Of a stretch of 64,000 nucleotides of DNA, positions 1 to 9,966 are shown one piece after another. The stretch covers positions 37,889-101,888 of the forward strand of contig NW_019776151.1 in NCBI RefSeq assembly GCF_001039355.2, read 5' to 3'. Source of the stretch: Lingula anatina (Eukaryota; Brachiopoda; Lingulata; Lingulida; Lingulidae). The notes beneath the pieces were generated by a model. It saw nothing but the letters and a program-made list of their open reading frames with translations, did not search any database and was not told where the DNA came from. The translations under genes were made by a program, and so were the position numbers. The first letter of the stretch is position 1. The number at the start of each line of letters is the position of its first letter.

Positions 1-429
1 AAAGATATAAATAATTTTTGAATAAAACACCGACCTCAATGGTAATACAGATCTCCATGAATATGCTGTATCACAATGCACTAAACATTCGCAGTTTCAT
101 CCTACAGTATAAACAAGTATTGTACCATAAATAAGGGATATTATGTTAGGCAAAATGTGCTGATAAAGTACCACGTCACACCTAAGGCACTACTTCAACC
201 CGATTATGAGTACTAACACAAGATCATTATTTACACACATTGTACTAGTATGGTAAACGACGGTCGAACTTTTCTTCTGTGTGATCTTTTCACTTTGAAG
301 ATGTATATGGATGTTTTTGAAAAATCAACTTTAATGGACTGAAAATTGAGGATATCACCGCTTTGAAAAAGTTCTTAGCAATGATTTCCCCCAATATCCG
401 ATTGTCCCATCATTTACTAATAACTAAAA
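1..429. other. No gene seen; 3' flank of the protease-like gene
   Basis: AT-rich sequence with no convincing coding exon or repeat. It lies downstream of the minus-strand protease-like reading frame, so it probably holds that gene's 3' untranslated region. Confidence 0.4.
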
Positions 430-1593
430 TTAATGTCTTCTCCGTAAACAAAACAGAAACACTCCAGTTGCTAACGCTCCGCCCAGCAGAGCCATTGACA
501 AAAGGTAAAGGAAATAGCAAGGTCTTCTATAAGATGGTCGTATCAGGGTTATGGACCTACTATTGGGCAGTCTATCATAGAGCCTTGGTAGTGCTTCTCT
601 AAGTCCAAATGCGACAGTAAGAGGTAGTCCCGATGTCATACCCTCAAAAACTTTGAGGGCATAAGGTGATACAACGCTTTCTACAGGTGAAAAGTTAGTA
701 CCACCATAGACCATTGCAAGCGCGCACACCTGGTGATTAGTGTCAGTCACCACTTCATCAACTTCGCGTAAGATTTCCTCCCACCAGATAAACGAGCCGC
801 TATCTCCAGGAACCGAAAATTTTTCGCCTGGTGTCAGTCCACTGATGAGAATAACATTTCTCATATTGCCAAAAAATGTATTCCTGAAGCAGTAATCCAC
901 CCCAACAATTATACCCTGCTTCAACCCATCACGATCCGACGCCCCGCATTTCTCAACTACGAATCCAGTCAAATCGATGTAGCTTCCGCTGTAAATGTAT
1001 GGTCGAAAGTCGCACGCTGGTCCATGGGAATAGTCGTAGCACCAGACACAATTGTTCCTCGCGTTACTGTTAATTTCGACCGCTGCAATGTCAATGAGAT
1101 TATCGCTATTTTCCCAAGACTCGACCTTTGCCTCACAAATTCCAAGTTCTAAGAGATTTTCATCAGGGGACACAACTTTAACAACTCCATCACTACCAAC
1201 CACATGTGCACTTGTTAATCCGTACACCTTATCGTCCATACTTCCATAGGCAAAAGCTCCTAGAGAACCATATTTCTCGGGGGTATTTTGATATAACTTA
1301 CTACCTGATCTGATATTAAAAGGAGTTAATTCAAACTGTGCAGACTGTTGAACGATGCGAAAGCCATCTTTGCCAAAGTGCTTGGTTAGGGTATCTTCCA
1401 GCCTTTGGATTGCCAGCTGCTGCTGCTCATATGTCCCCATACCGTCATCCAATACATGAACGTGGAATACCCCAAAGAGAAACCCAAAGGCCCTTACATA
1501 GCTCAAACTGGAAAAGAAGTTAGAATTACAGTTACTATACATTGGCTGTTCTATGTAATCTCTGTAATGGACTGGTAGACCATTAAGGTCCAA
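430..1593 (-). CDS. Trypsin-fold serine protease-like protein with C-terminal membrane anchor
   Basis: An open frame of 387 codons whose first codon at 1593 is TTG; the first in-frame ATG (1540-1542) gives about 370 residues, and an upstream exon is also possible. Numbered from the TTG, it has the order and spacing of a chymotrypsin-fold catalytic triad: His130 in GLTSAHVVG, Asp168 in NLIDIAAVEI and Ser265 in VPGDSGSFIW. A hydrophobic stretch at about residues 356-380 followed by Arg-Arg-Arg-His at the end looks like a C-terminal transmembrane anchor with a very short tail. No clear signal peptide or propeptide is visible. Triad residues and tail are seen; peptidase activity is inferred. It resembles the intracellular trypsin-like peptidase family more than secreted digestive trypsins. 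The family has no name I can give. The helical-protein gene lies upstream on the same strand. Confidence 0.65.
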   Translation of the reverse strand: MDLNGLPVHYRDYIEQPMYSNCNSNFFSSLSYVRAFGFLFGVFHVHVLDDGMGTYEQQQLAIQRLEDTLTKHFGKDGFRIVQQSAQFELTPFNIRSGSKLYQNTPEKYGSLGAFAYGSMDDKVYGLTSAHVVGSDGVVKVVSPDENLLELGICEAKVESWENSDNLIDIAAVEINSNARNNCVWCYDYSHGPACDFRPYIYSGSYIDLTGFVVEKCGASDRDGLKQGIIVGVDYCFRNTFFGNMRNVILISGLTPGEKFSVPGDSGSFIWWEEILREVDEVVTDTNHQVCALAMVYGGTNFSPVESVVSPYALKVFEGMTSGLPLTVAFGLREALPRLYDRLPNSRSITLIRPSYRRPCYFLYLLSMALLGGALATGVFLFCLRRRH

Positions 1594-1601
1594 AGTAATA
1601 A

Positions 1602-1638
<37 letters not shown>

Positions 1639-1671
1639 GGATCCCCCATATGGGAATACTATTGTTTTTGC

Positions 1672-1710
<39 letters not shown>
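1602..1710. repeat. Interrupted (ATT)n microsatellite
   Basis: Two runs of ATT/TTA triplets separated by about 35 bases of unique sequence, immediately upstream of the protease-like frame on the minus strand. Confidence 0.95.
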
Positions 1711-1883
1711 AAATATTTAGACAGGTCAATTGGCACCTTTTTCGTGGAATAATATTTAACCTATTAAATTATGTGGGCAACAAATGGTTCTTATAATTTT
1801 CAATACTTTATTTCTTTATTCCGATGCATATTTATGTTATTTTTTATTTCTTTATTCCTATGTATCTTTATGGTAGGAGTGTT

Positions 1884-2873
1884 TTAAACAAACCTTAATA
1901 GTTCTTTTTCAACTGAAGATTCCAAGGGTTTACGATGATCCTTGCTCTGTCCATCTCTTCCCGTTATTGACCGCAACAGACCATTGACTTCGAGTTCGAT
2001 AAAGAGTAATTCAGTGTTGAGGCTTTCTGCAGCCGAAATCTTTTCTTTCAGTGCAAAAACTTTACATACTTCAACAGCAATAGCGTGTGCGTTTTCTTTT
2101 ATTGATTTAGTAAGTTGGTCACTAAAATCGCCAACAGAGATGCTCCTTTCACCGAAAATCCAAGAAAACATTTTCTGAAAAACTCCATTTGTAGTGTTTT
2201 TAGTTGTCGGAACAATGCCAGAAAAGAAATGGTATGGCACTTTTGACTCAAATGCCTTCATGATTTTTTCATTCAAAACGGTCATATTAGTTTGGCCATA
2301 ACGTTGAGCAAAGTTAGATACAAGTCTCATCGATATTTTGTGAAGAATGAAAAAAATAGCCGACGTCCTGTTTTTGAATGGTTCCGCTGATTTGCAATCG
2401 GCTTGCACTGATTTAAGGAACTCTTGTTGTGACTGCTGTTTATTTTGATTGTCTTCGGCGTCTTCAATAGCCCATTGTTGAGCCCACTGTTTTATTTCAT
2501 CAGCGTAACAAATGATGTACCGGGCAACATCTTCTTCCATACAAAGGGGTTCTTCCCTCATTCTGCTCTCTTGACTCTGGATCTGAAGTACCATGGCGTT
2601 GATTTCGCTGCTGAGCTTCAAACGTAGCTTTTGCAAACAGCATTGGTTCAGTACGTCAACAATGAACTGATGTAATATAGAAGTAAATTCAGGCTTGACT
2701 GTGCGGCTCAGCATAAATTCTTTCCACTTTTGAACATCTCTACCAAATCTCTCTTGGACTTCTGGCACGCTGTCCCAAAGCTCTTCCGCGAATAGCTCTG
2801 CCGTTGACAGGGGTTTTATAAATAAAACTTTTTGCTTCTTCGCGAAAGCACTTTGCAGCTGATCGGCGACTTC
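1884..2873 (-). CDS. Last exon of an unrecognised helical protein
   Basis: An open frame of 330 codons ends at a TAA at 1884-1886. It begins at a plausible 3' splice site (minus strand ATTCTAG then GAAGTC at 2873), so it is the terminal exon of a larger gene. The predicted protein is rich in Leu, Lys, Glu and Gln with few Gly or Pro, and looks mostly alpha-helical. A Gln/Asn-rich stretch (DNQNKQQSQQEF) lies near the middle. No catalytic motif is recognised. Large interferon-inducible-type GTPases have long helical C-terminal ends of this general kind, but I cannot assign the family. Upstream exons are not identified; they would lie to the right, where the join at 3267 and the LTR element interrupt. 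Confidence 0.5.
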   Translation of the reverse strand, partial: EVADQLQSAFAKKQKVLFIKPLSTAELFAEELWDSVPEVQERFGRDVQKWKEFMLSRTVKPEFTSILHQFIVDVLNQCCLQKLRLKLSSEINAMVLQIQSQESRMREEPLCMEEDVARYIICYADEIKQWAQQWAIEDAEDNQNKQQSQQEFLKSVQADCKSAEPFKNRTSAIFFILHKISMRLVSNFAQRYGQTNMTVLNEKIMKAFESKVPYHFFSGIVPTTKNTTNGVFQKMFSWIFGERSISVGDFSDQLTKSIKENAHAIAVEVCKVFALKEKISAAESLNTELLFIELEVNGLLRSITGRDGQSKDHRKPLESSVEKELLRFV

Positions 2874-3380
2874 CTAGAATGCAATGACATCACGAAAATA
2901 ATAAAGCAAAATTGCTCTTAGCTGATAAAAACAAATTCCAGCTTCATGTGTCGTTATATAAATATATGTTAATACATAATGGTGAATGTGTAATAATGGC
3001 TTTACACGGCTCTATAATATACTTTATCAAAGATCATTGCATTGACCTCTAAAACCCTGTTATCCCCTGGAAAACCATATAAGAAAGCCAGCTAATGCAG
3101 CAAAAACAATAATTTAGTATAAATAATAAGTATCAGAAAAAATTAAACCATCTGAATTGTCACATTGCCCTTAGCATTCGTATAAAATAAGAAAGATATT
3201 CTATTCGATAATTGAAATTGCGGACTTTCTTATTTTGCAATTATGCCGAGGTCTGAGATGACATTANAGGAGACATAAAACCCTTTGCCGTTTCATCTGC
3301 AATTAATCAATATTTGTATCATTTGCCACGAGTTACCGCTCGCGTACGCACAGAAGCAGCACGAAAAAGGACAGCAGTAT
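2874..3380. other. Intronic or intergenic DNA with a one-N contig join
   Basis: AT-rich DNA without a recognisable exon. A single N at 3267 marks an assembly join. Unlike the other joins, I could not see sequence repeated on its two sides. Confidence 0.5.
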
Positions 3381-3495
3381 GTAAATAAGTACACTGTACT
3401 ATTTGTCGTTAAGCGTTTATTGGTCCAACTTGACAATCATCGCTATCTGAAACAGAAGATTAAATTACATAAGTCCACATAAATAGTAATCCTAT
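3381..3495 (-). repeat. 3' LTR of the retrotransposon
   Basis: This 115-bp copy matches 6678-6800 as a direct repeat apart from scattered substitutions and an 8-bp gap near its right end. It lies next to a purine tract on the internal side and AGTAT on the outer side. Confidence 0.85.
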
Positions 3496-4224
3496 ATCTC
3501 CCCCCAAGTCTTTAGGTTCACCGATAACCAAAGTCAGTAGAAAGACTGAAATGTTTCAATGATCCATGAGAGGTCACTAGTGTGAGATAACAAGTACACT
3601 ACAAAGCAATAGGAGTAACAGTCAAATTGAATATGCAAACGATAACAGGAACAGCAAACACTGGTGTGCAACTACACAGGAGTTCAAATGTTTATGACAG
3701 TTCATAGTCTTTTTGCCAAGCTGGGGGTCGAGTGGCACGAGTGGAGCGTCTAGGTTGATCCTTGGTAAGAGGCTGGGACATTCCAGATTGCCTATCCACT
3801 GTCCTAGGGCATGGAGTGGTGCAAACACGTGTGCTAACACTGACTGACCTCGGTGGAGTTGCATTTCCCAGAGGTAGAAGGCGGCACTTTGGGGTGACGG
3901 CCTCTTTTGATGGCGTATCTGTGGCGGGTGAAGGTGTGTTGAACAGTTGATGTATGGGTGGTGCAGTCAGTGATGGCGGGGTTTCACATTGCGTTTGTGT
4001 GTCATGAGAGTGTGGGGTAGCCTTGGCCTTTGGTGTTGCAGTTAGGGTAGCATGCAGAAGTTAAAGATCATGGTCTATGGTCTGGATTGGTGTGGGCTGC
4101 AGTACAGGAGTGTAACGCCGGAGGAATTTCCTGTTCCGTTATGTTACTCGTCCCGAGTCATCTACTCTCATAACATATTGATCGAACTGCTGTACTTCAA
4201 CCACGGTCCCAGTCTTGCCCCATT

Positions 4225-6007
4225 TCAAGGGGTTAGGGACTGTCTGGTTCTGGATTCAGACACGATCCCAACTGCAAGGGGTACAAGTCTCTTGGTGTGC
4301 TCCGTAAGGCGTTCTGCCATCTTCATATGGCGATTTCTGAGCGCTTCCTCCCTAGTCTTATGGGTCTCTTGCCAAGTGGTGTGTGGTTTATATCTTCCCG
4401 GTGGAATGGGGACGCACATGGCAGGTGAGAGTTTGGTGTCTCTGTCTGGGGTGTTCCTGTACTGAAGCATAGCATGCTGAAAACTGTCCGTGTCCAGGTC
4501 ACCATTAGGGCTGGTATTGTCCGTGATGAGGCGTTTTAATTGTCTTAACCCCAACTTCAGCACGGCAGTTACTATGGGGAAAGGCTACTGATGACATACG
4601 ATGATGTACACCCCAATCAGAAAGGAACTTCTTGGTGGCAGTTGATGTGAACTCCGGTCCCCCATCTGAGGATAGCTCATGGGCTATGCCAAAGGTGACA
4701 AAGGTCCGTCGAAGAGAAGCTATCAGGCCAGCCGCTCCTTGGGGTGCTCTCTCCAGAATCGGCCAGTTGGAATACGGATCAACGATGACAAGGTAGTTAT
4801 TGCCCATGTAGTGGAAGTAGACGCACTGGAATGGGTAATCAGGATATATCAATGGTGTCGGAGGGGCACTCGGTTGGGAGGGGGTCATGCAGTTGCAGTG
4901 GTTGCAACCTGTTCTGGTATATATTATATAGGGTGTATTGCTAGGCCAGAAGATTGAAGATTCTGCTCTGGTTATCATAGAGGAGATCCCCTGATGGGCA
5001 CTGTGCAATGTAGAGAGGACTTCTTGCCTTAATGCAGGTGGGATGACTATGCGGTCTCCATACAACAGAACTCCATCGATTGTGCTGAGGTCCTCCTTGA
5101 ACTGATAATACTTGCGAAGCTTGATAGAATACTCTTGGCGGCTCTCTGGCAGACCTGAGGTTATTAATATAAATTAGCATAGCCATATCTGCATCACTTG
5201 TGGTTGCTGTGCGTACTCTGTCCTAGGTCACTGATTTCAAGGTGATGGATGCCAGAGAGGATGTAAGTACAGAGATCATGTTTTCCTCCATGGGGGTGTG
5301 ATTGGGGGCTGGGGATCGGATTTGAGACAGAGGGTGATGTTGGCTGACAGCAGCAAAGTCATCAGGGAGTGGGAGCTTATCTGGATCTCCTGTGGGATGG
5401 CGAGATACACAATCCGCAGCAAGGTGTTTGACCCCATGTATATGTGCCATCTGGAAGCGGTATCTGAGGGTCTTCTCCTTCAAGTTTCTGGGGCGGGGGT
5501 TGTTGATATCATGACTTGTGGTCAACTGCAATGATGAGGTCTTGACATCCAAGGACAAAGTACCTTGTCTTGTTCAGTGCATCAGCAACAGAATGGTCGG
5601 ATAGGCTGGCAAGAACAATGCTTCTGTAGGAACCAGAACCCGATTCCATTTTTGGAACAGTCAGTTGCAAGGCATGTGGGCCTGGACTTGTCAAATATTC
5701 GGACCCAATCTTCAGTTTCCTTGGAGATGACAGCCCTGGATTCTTCAAAGAGACTGTTGAGATCCTCGTCCCATCTAAAGGTGGGTTCCAGGTTGAAAAA
5801 GACGTATAAAGGGAAGCATTTTGTTTGCCATGCTGAAGGCATACGACACCTGGTTGACCAACCCAAACCTTGATCGCACATAAGTAATGTTTCGGGGGGG
5901 GGGGGGGGTGGGGGGGGAGGGAGCCTGAAGGTACTTGGAACTGGGCTTGACACTGTCCATGGGAATGTCAAATCCTGCAGATTCCACCTCATCTTGTGCG
6001 AAGACAA
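4225..6007 (-). pseudogene. Broken pol of the LTR element (RT tail, RNase H, integrase)
   Basis: Minus-strand frames carry pieces of a retroelement polyprotein in several registers. About 6007-5770 shows the tail of the reverse transcriptase region, interrupted by a run of C/G that codes for prolines. About 5710-5510 shows an RNase H-like segment with the TDCSKNGIGFW-type block. About 5065-4510 shows an integrase-like segment with His-His/Cys-Cys remnants (HSAHQG, CNHCN), an Asp block (IVDPYSNW) and a second Asp block (SSDGGPEF). The frames are separated by stops and shifts, so no full-length protein can be made. Confidence 0.75.
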
Positions 6008-6035
6008 ATTTCTCTGGGTTCAGAGTGATGCCATG

Positions 6036-6653
6036 TCACATGTCCTGGTTCTTATTTCCTAGAAGGTCTATCTGGATCTCAGAGTCTGCTAGTCCACGGG
6101 TTAGAACATCACGGGTCATCTCCTCCAAGTAGCTTACAGCAGTGTTGCAGCTGGGGGATAAGACAGAAAATGTGCATACTCCTGCCTGGCCTTTTAGACG
6201 GGCTCTATAGTTGCAGACAGGTTCATCTCTGTCTTGACGCATGTTCTGTTATGTCACTCTAGTCACCATTGTGTTCTCTGTGCGTACCGCTAATGCTTTG
6301 ATTGCGGTCATCACCCCATCAATGGCTTTGTTTGCAAGGCTGCCACCTGCTGTCCTGGTTAGGTCTTTTTGCAAGGGGTCGTCACAACATTCCAGCAATT
6401 GGATAACCCTGTCTTTGCCAGCTATCTTCGTTGCATCGGCATACTCTGTCCATCTGGACTGAAAGTATAACCACTCTTCGCTGGTACCGCAGGCTGATAT
6501 TGTGGGCCGCTTGACTTTCTCCGCTTTGGCTGCAGTTACGGGGGTGTTGGTATGAACATAGCTGTGTGTGGTGAGTAGGGCTGCTACGTAAGTGGCGTCA
6601 AGGTCATCTGTGGTGTAGTCACAGCCTTCTATTGGGCACTGGACCGCCGGCAT
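6036..6653 (-). pseudogene. Broken gag of the LTR element
   Basis: Two minus-strand frames (6653-6249 and 6242-6036) together look like the gag of a Ty3/gypsy element. The first begins MPAVQCPIEGCDY, a C2H2-like N-terminal block. The second contains the RDVLTRGLADSEIQ block common in gag of these elements. A frameshift separates them near 6245, and the 3' part of gag is lost at a deletion near 6035. Confidence 0.7.
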
Positions 6654-6677
6654 GTTGTCAGGTATGGGATAGCGATC

Positions 6678-6800
6678 ATAAATAAGTACACTGCACTATT
6701 TGTCGTTAAGCGTTTATTGGCCCAACTTGACAATGATCGCTATCTGAAACAGAAGAGTAAATTACATAAGTCAACATAAATACCGGGGTAGTAATCCTAT
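6678..6800 (-). repeat. 5' LTR of the retrotransposon
   Basis: This 123-bp copy of the LTR carries 8 bases (ACCGGGGT region, about 6782-6789) that the left copy lacks. AGTAT follows on its outer side. Confidence 0.85.
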
Positions 6801-7160
6801 AGTATACGCCACCGTATGGGCATTATGGCAAATGTAGGCCTTACTGTTCTCCCTTGCTTTTTCCACTAACTTTTCTTTGTCACTTTTTCTCCCTTACTAC
6901 AATTTATGTTACATTAAAAACTTGTTTATTTCTAAATCACCTTTTCATCTTTTTGCATTGCCCATTTCAACCTCTATCCCCTGCATATAGCTACATCTCT
7001 ATAAAATAAATTCATAATGTAATGTAAAAAATTCTAATGGGGGCTGTCTGTCACCAGGTATTGAAGGTAAATATAAAATGAGATAATGTAGTGAATGCAA
7101 GGAATGTGTTTTACATCGAATTACTGCGGTACACAGCGTGTTCAAAGAACAAAAATAGTC

Positions 7161-7697
7161 GATGTACTCGGGTTTTTCTTTGCTTTGTCCTTTCAGGTCT
7201 GTTGAAAAGAAAAAGCCAAATATTTTCTAGACTCATTGATTTACTCAAATTGTTACTGTGTTATCAATAAAAGTAAGGAAAACAATTGCAAAAACTGTGG
7301 TAAATATCGATGTAGTGTAATGATTTTTAGCAGAAATGTTTTTCAATTATCGGGCAGTGCATTCAAAATGCATGTTAGGCTCTTTCAACTGACCAGAAAT
7401 CAAGTGAAAAATTGATGTACTCGGGGTGCAGTCTGTTTTTCTTTGCTTTGTCCTTTCAGGTCTGTTGAAAAGAAAAAGCCAAATATTTTCGACACTATCA
7501 TTGATTTACTCAAATTGTTACTCTGTTATCAATAAAAGTAAGAAAAACAATTGCAAAAACTGCGGTAAACATCGATGTGGTGTAATGATTTTTAGCGGAA
7601 ATATTTTTCAATTATTGGGCAGGACGTTGTACATAAACGTATACAAACAAATTAATGCATGTTAGGCTCTTTCAACTGACCAGAAATCCAGTATAAA
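7161..7697. repeat. Tandem duplication, about 253-bp unit
   Basis: The block starting GATGTACTCGGG at 7161 starts again at 7414 and continues to about 7697 with substitutions and a small insertion. Both copies include the same ACCAGAAATC end. No N separates the copies, so this looks like genuine genomic duplication. Confidence 0.85.
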
Positions 7698-9870
7698 TTT
7701 TTTTTCCTTTATTTCATTAAAAAGATACACTTCATACAGTAATAACATGTTTATTTATTTTAAATATTATCTTAGTAAAGGTCACCTATAAGATTTCATT
7801 AATATATTTAGAAAAAATTGTACTGTCACCATTAGGACAGCTCTCTCTATCATCAACTTGAATAAAATAAACATCACACGTATTAAACTATTTAAGATGA
7901 AGATACAGTAATAAACGACATTATTACCCTGAAGTTGAAGGACGGATTCTGAAAACAAGAGGGTCAAGAGTCAAGAGGATGTGGGGAGAGTCATAAGGAA
8001 TGAGCTTGAATTTTCCTGATCACCAAATGAAAGGATATGTGGTACTAAGTGACCCAATGCTATTTTCCAGAAGTGATATTGTGTCATATTTAAACTTGTT
8101 TATCTCATCTACCTCCTTTCTTTTCAAAATTTTATTTTTTTATTTTTTTTTTTTTTCATTTTTTTTTTTTTTTGCTTACTGGTGTTATCTGCATTATGCT
8201 ATACACACTTTGATATTAAAATATTGTATAAACCTTTCTTTCAATACATAGTAAATATTCCTTCTAATAGTTTTCCCTCTTTACACTTCCAGCAAGGTGT
8301 AATGTACCAAGTACAGAGTGTCCAGCTGCGTAGTGACAAAAGTTAATATCTAAACCTGTGCCAGCCTACTGTGCTTTGAAAAGGCACTTGGAAAGATAAA
8401 AATTAAAAAGGTCGTCCACATGATAAGGAAATATCAGAATAAAGGTTATTTCGCATCAAAAATAATGTGAATATGAATAGATAAACTGATCAATGATAAA
8501 TGGTAAAGACAGTACATAATCACAATATCTAAATATTAAGCTGTTAATTCCCTGTAAGTTGTTGTTAACAGGTACAATGCAGTTACACTGTAAACAATTC
8601 TTAAACCTGATTCCTACAACTAAACTCTACTCCTTTAAACTTAAGCTACTGACTAAAGTCCACTTAACATCATAATCATTTTGACTAGTACCTTTAGGCT
8701 GAAATAAAACCAATAATAAATCAATCCTGTTTACTCTTCCTTCATTACATACACAAATACATTTTATGATTTTTAAGGAATGTCATAAACATCAATTGGA
8801 TTTTTAAACCCATTGTTGAGCAAAGTATTTTTTCAAATAATTAAGATCTTTATTCTTAACCTGTCATTGTTAAACTCAAACATACTTCAGAATATTATGA
8901 CTACTTATGGATAATTTAATGTAAAAGTAAAATCATTAGTTACCTAATAAGAAGTAAAATTTCAGTTAACATGATATTCATCAGCCAGATGATATTTCTA
9001 GCAATAAAAATGAGTATCAACCAATATGGAATGGGACGTATACTTACTTTCAACAGCTTACATTCATATTTCAACATTTATAAGAACAAAGCCAGGGCTG
9101 ACCCTTTCACCTATTATACTAAACATGTAACAGCCACACAACCTATATCACATCCAAAGCCAACCCTCAGAAGAAATGTAGCAAAAAATGTAAAACTCAC
9201 TGTTATAAATTGAGATTTGAAAAAGGGGTAAAAATTTCAAAACATATTATTTGAGAATTGAAAAAATTTATGTACCCTGTTCTAGAAACAAAGCATAAAA
9301 AGAGAACAGATAAGTTAAATATCAAAGAAAAGCCCCCATAAAAAAGAAAGGGTTTTAAATGTTGTAACAGAAAAGGCAATATATATATTTTTTAACAAGC
9401 TTAATGTGGTAAAATAAAACAAGACAAAACAATTCTATGTACAAAAAGGGTAATAAAATAAACAGGCAGTCCCTATTAAAAAAATTCAGGATGATAACAT
9501 ATAAATAGTGGGTGTAGCAAAACCCAAACCTATACCAGAAACATAATATTCCATAGTGATATGAAGCATTAAATATTATCTCACTTTCATAAATTCCTGT
9601 GGTAAATGTTTTATTTACAATATAAATATCAAAATATTTTACATCTCTTTTGATTGTCACTCGTTATGGTGAAAAACAACAATGTGTAAGTATGTGAAAT
9701 TTTAGCAATAGTTGATGTTTGCATTTTTAGTCGATTTCTCTTAGATTCCCTATAAACATAGAATTTCAAAGCTTTTTTTACTTGAGGAAAGGGGAATATT
9801 CTCCAAAAAAAAAAAAAGAATTTTCCTTGAAATTCTAAAATTCCCAATAAATCATTCATTCTGCCTTCTC

Positions 9871-9876
9871 TTTATT
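9871..9876 (-). promoter_or_regulatory. Candidate poly(A) signal of the laminin-like gene
   Basis: AATAAA on the minus strand about 90 bases after the stop codon of the laminin-like gene. Confidence 0.4.
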
Positions 9877-9966
9877 TCAACTATCATTTCAATTAATTCA
9901 GGGAGCATAAAATCTACTCCTTCGCTTCTGCTCACACTTCCTCGTTACTCTAAAGATTAATGAATC

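Larger units (their letters stand above)
3381..6800 (-). mobile_element. Decayed Ty3/gypsy-type LTR retrotransposon with short LTRs
   Basis: A 3.4-kb element on the minus strand. Its two ends match over 115-123 bp as direct repeats. AGTAT occurs just outside both ends (3376-3380 and 6801-6805) and fits a 5-bp target-site duplication. A purine-rich tract (TTGGGGGGAGA on the minus strand, about 3496-3506) lies just inside the 3' LTR, where plus-strand priming occurs. Inside, in the correct order on the minus strand, are gag-like (6.65-6.04 kb), reverse transcriptase tail and RNase H-like (6.0-5.5 kb) and integrase-like (5.1-4.5 kb) fragments. Frames are broken by stops and shifts, and gag runs almost directly into the reverse transcriptase tail, so protease and the polymerase core are deleted. 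It cannot move by itself. No convincing primer-binding site was recognised. Confidence 0.85.
6806..9966. other. Long intergenic stretch with a local tandem duplication
   Basis: No supported gene. It contains T-rich runs (about 8125-8175) and a roughly 253-bp tandem duplication. The right end holds the 3' untranslated region of the laminin-like gene, with a candidate minus-strand AATAAA at 9871-9876. Confidence 0.6.

Noticed and set aside
3200-3380. Overlap of sequence across the N at 3267
   Set aside because: I looked for the repeated flank seen at other joins and did not find it; it may be a plain gap.
5896-5925. G-rich run as a functional quadruplex
   Set aside because: It lies in a decayed retroelement and reads as a proline run or sequencing-prone homopolymer; no functional context.
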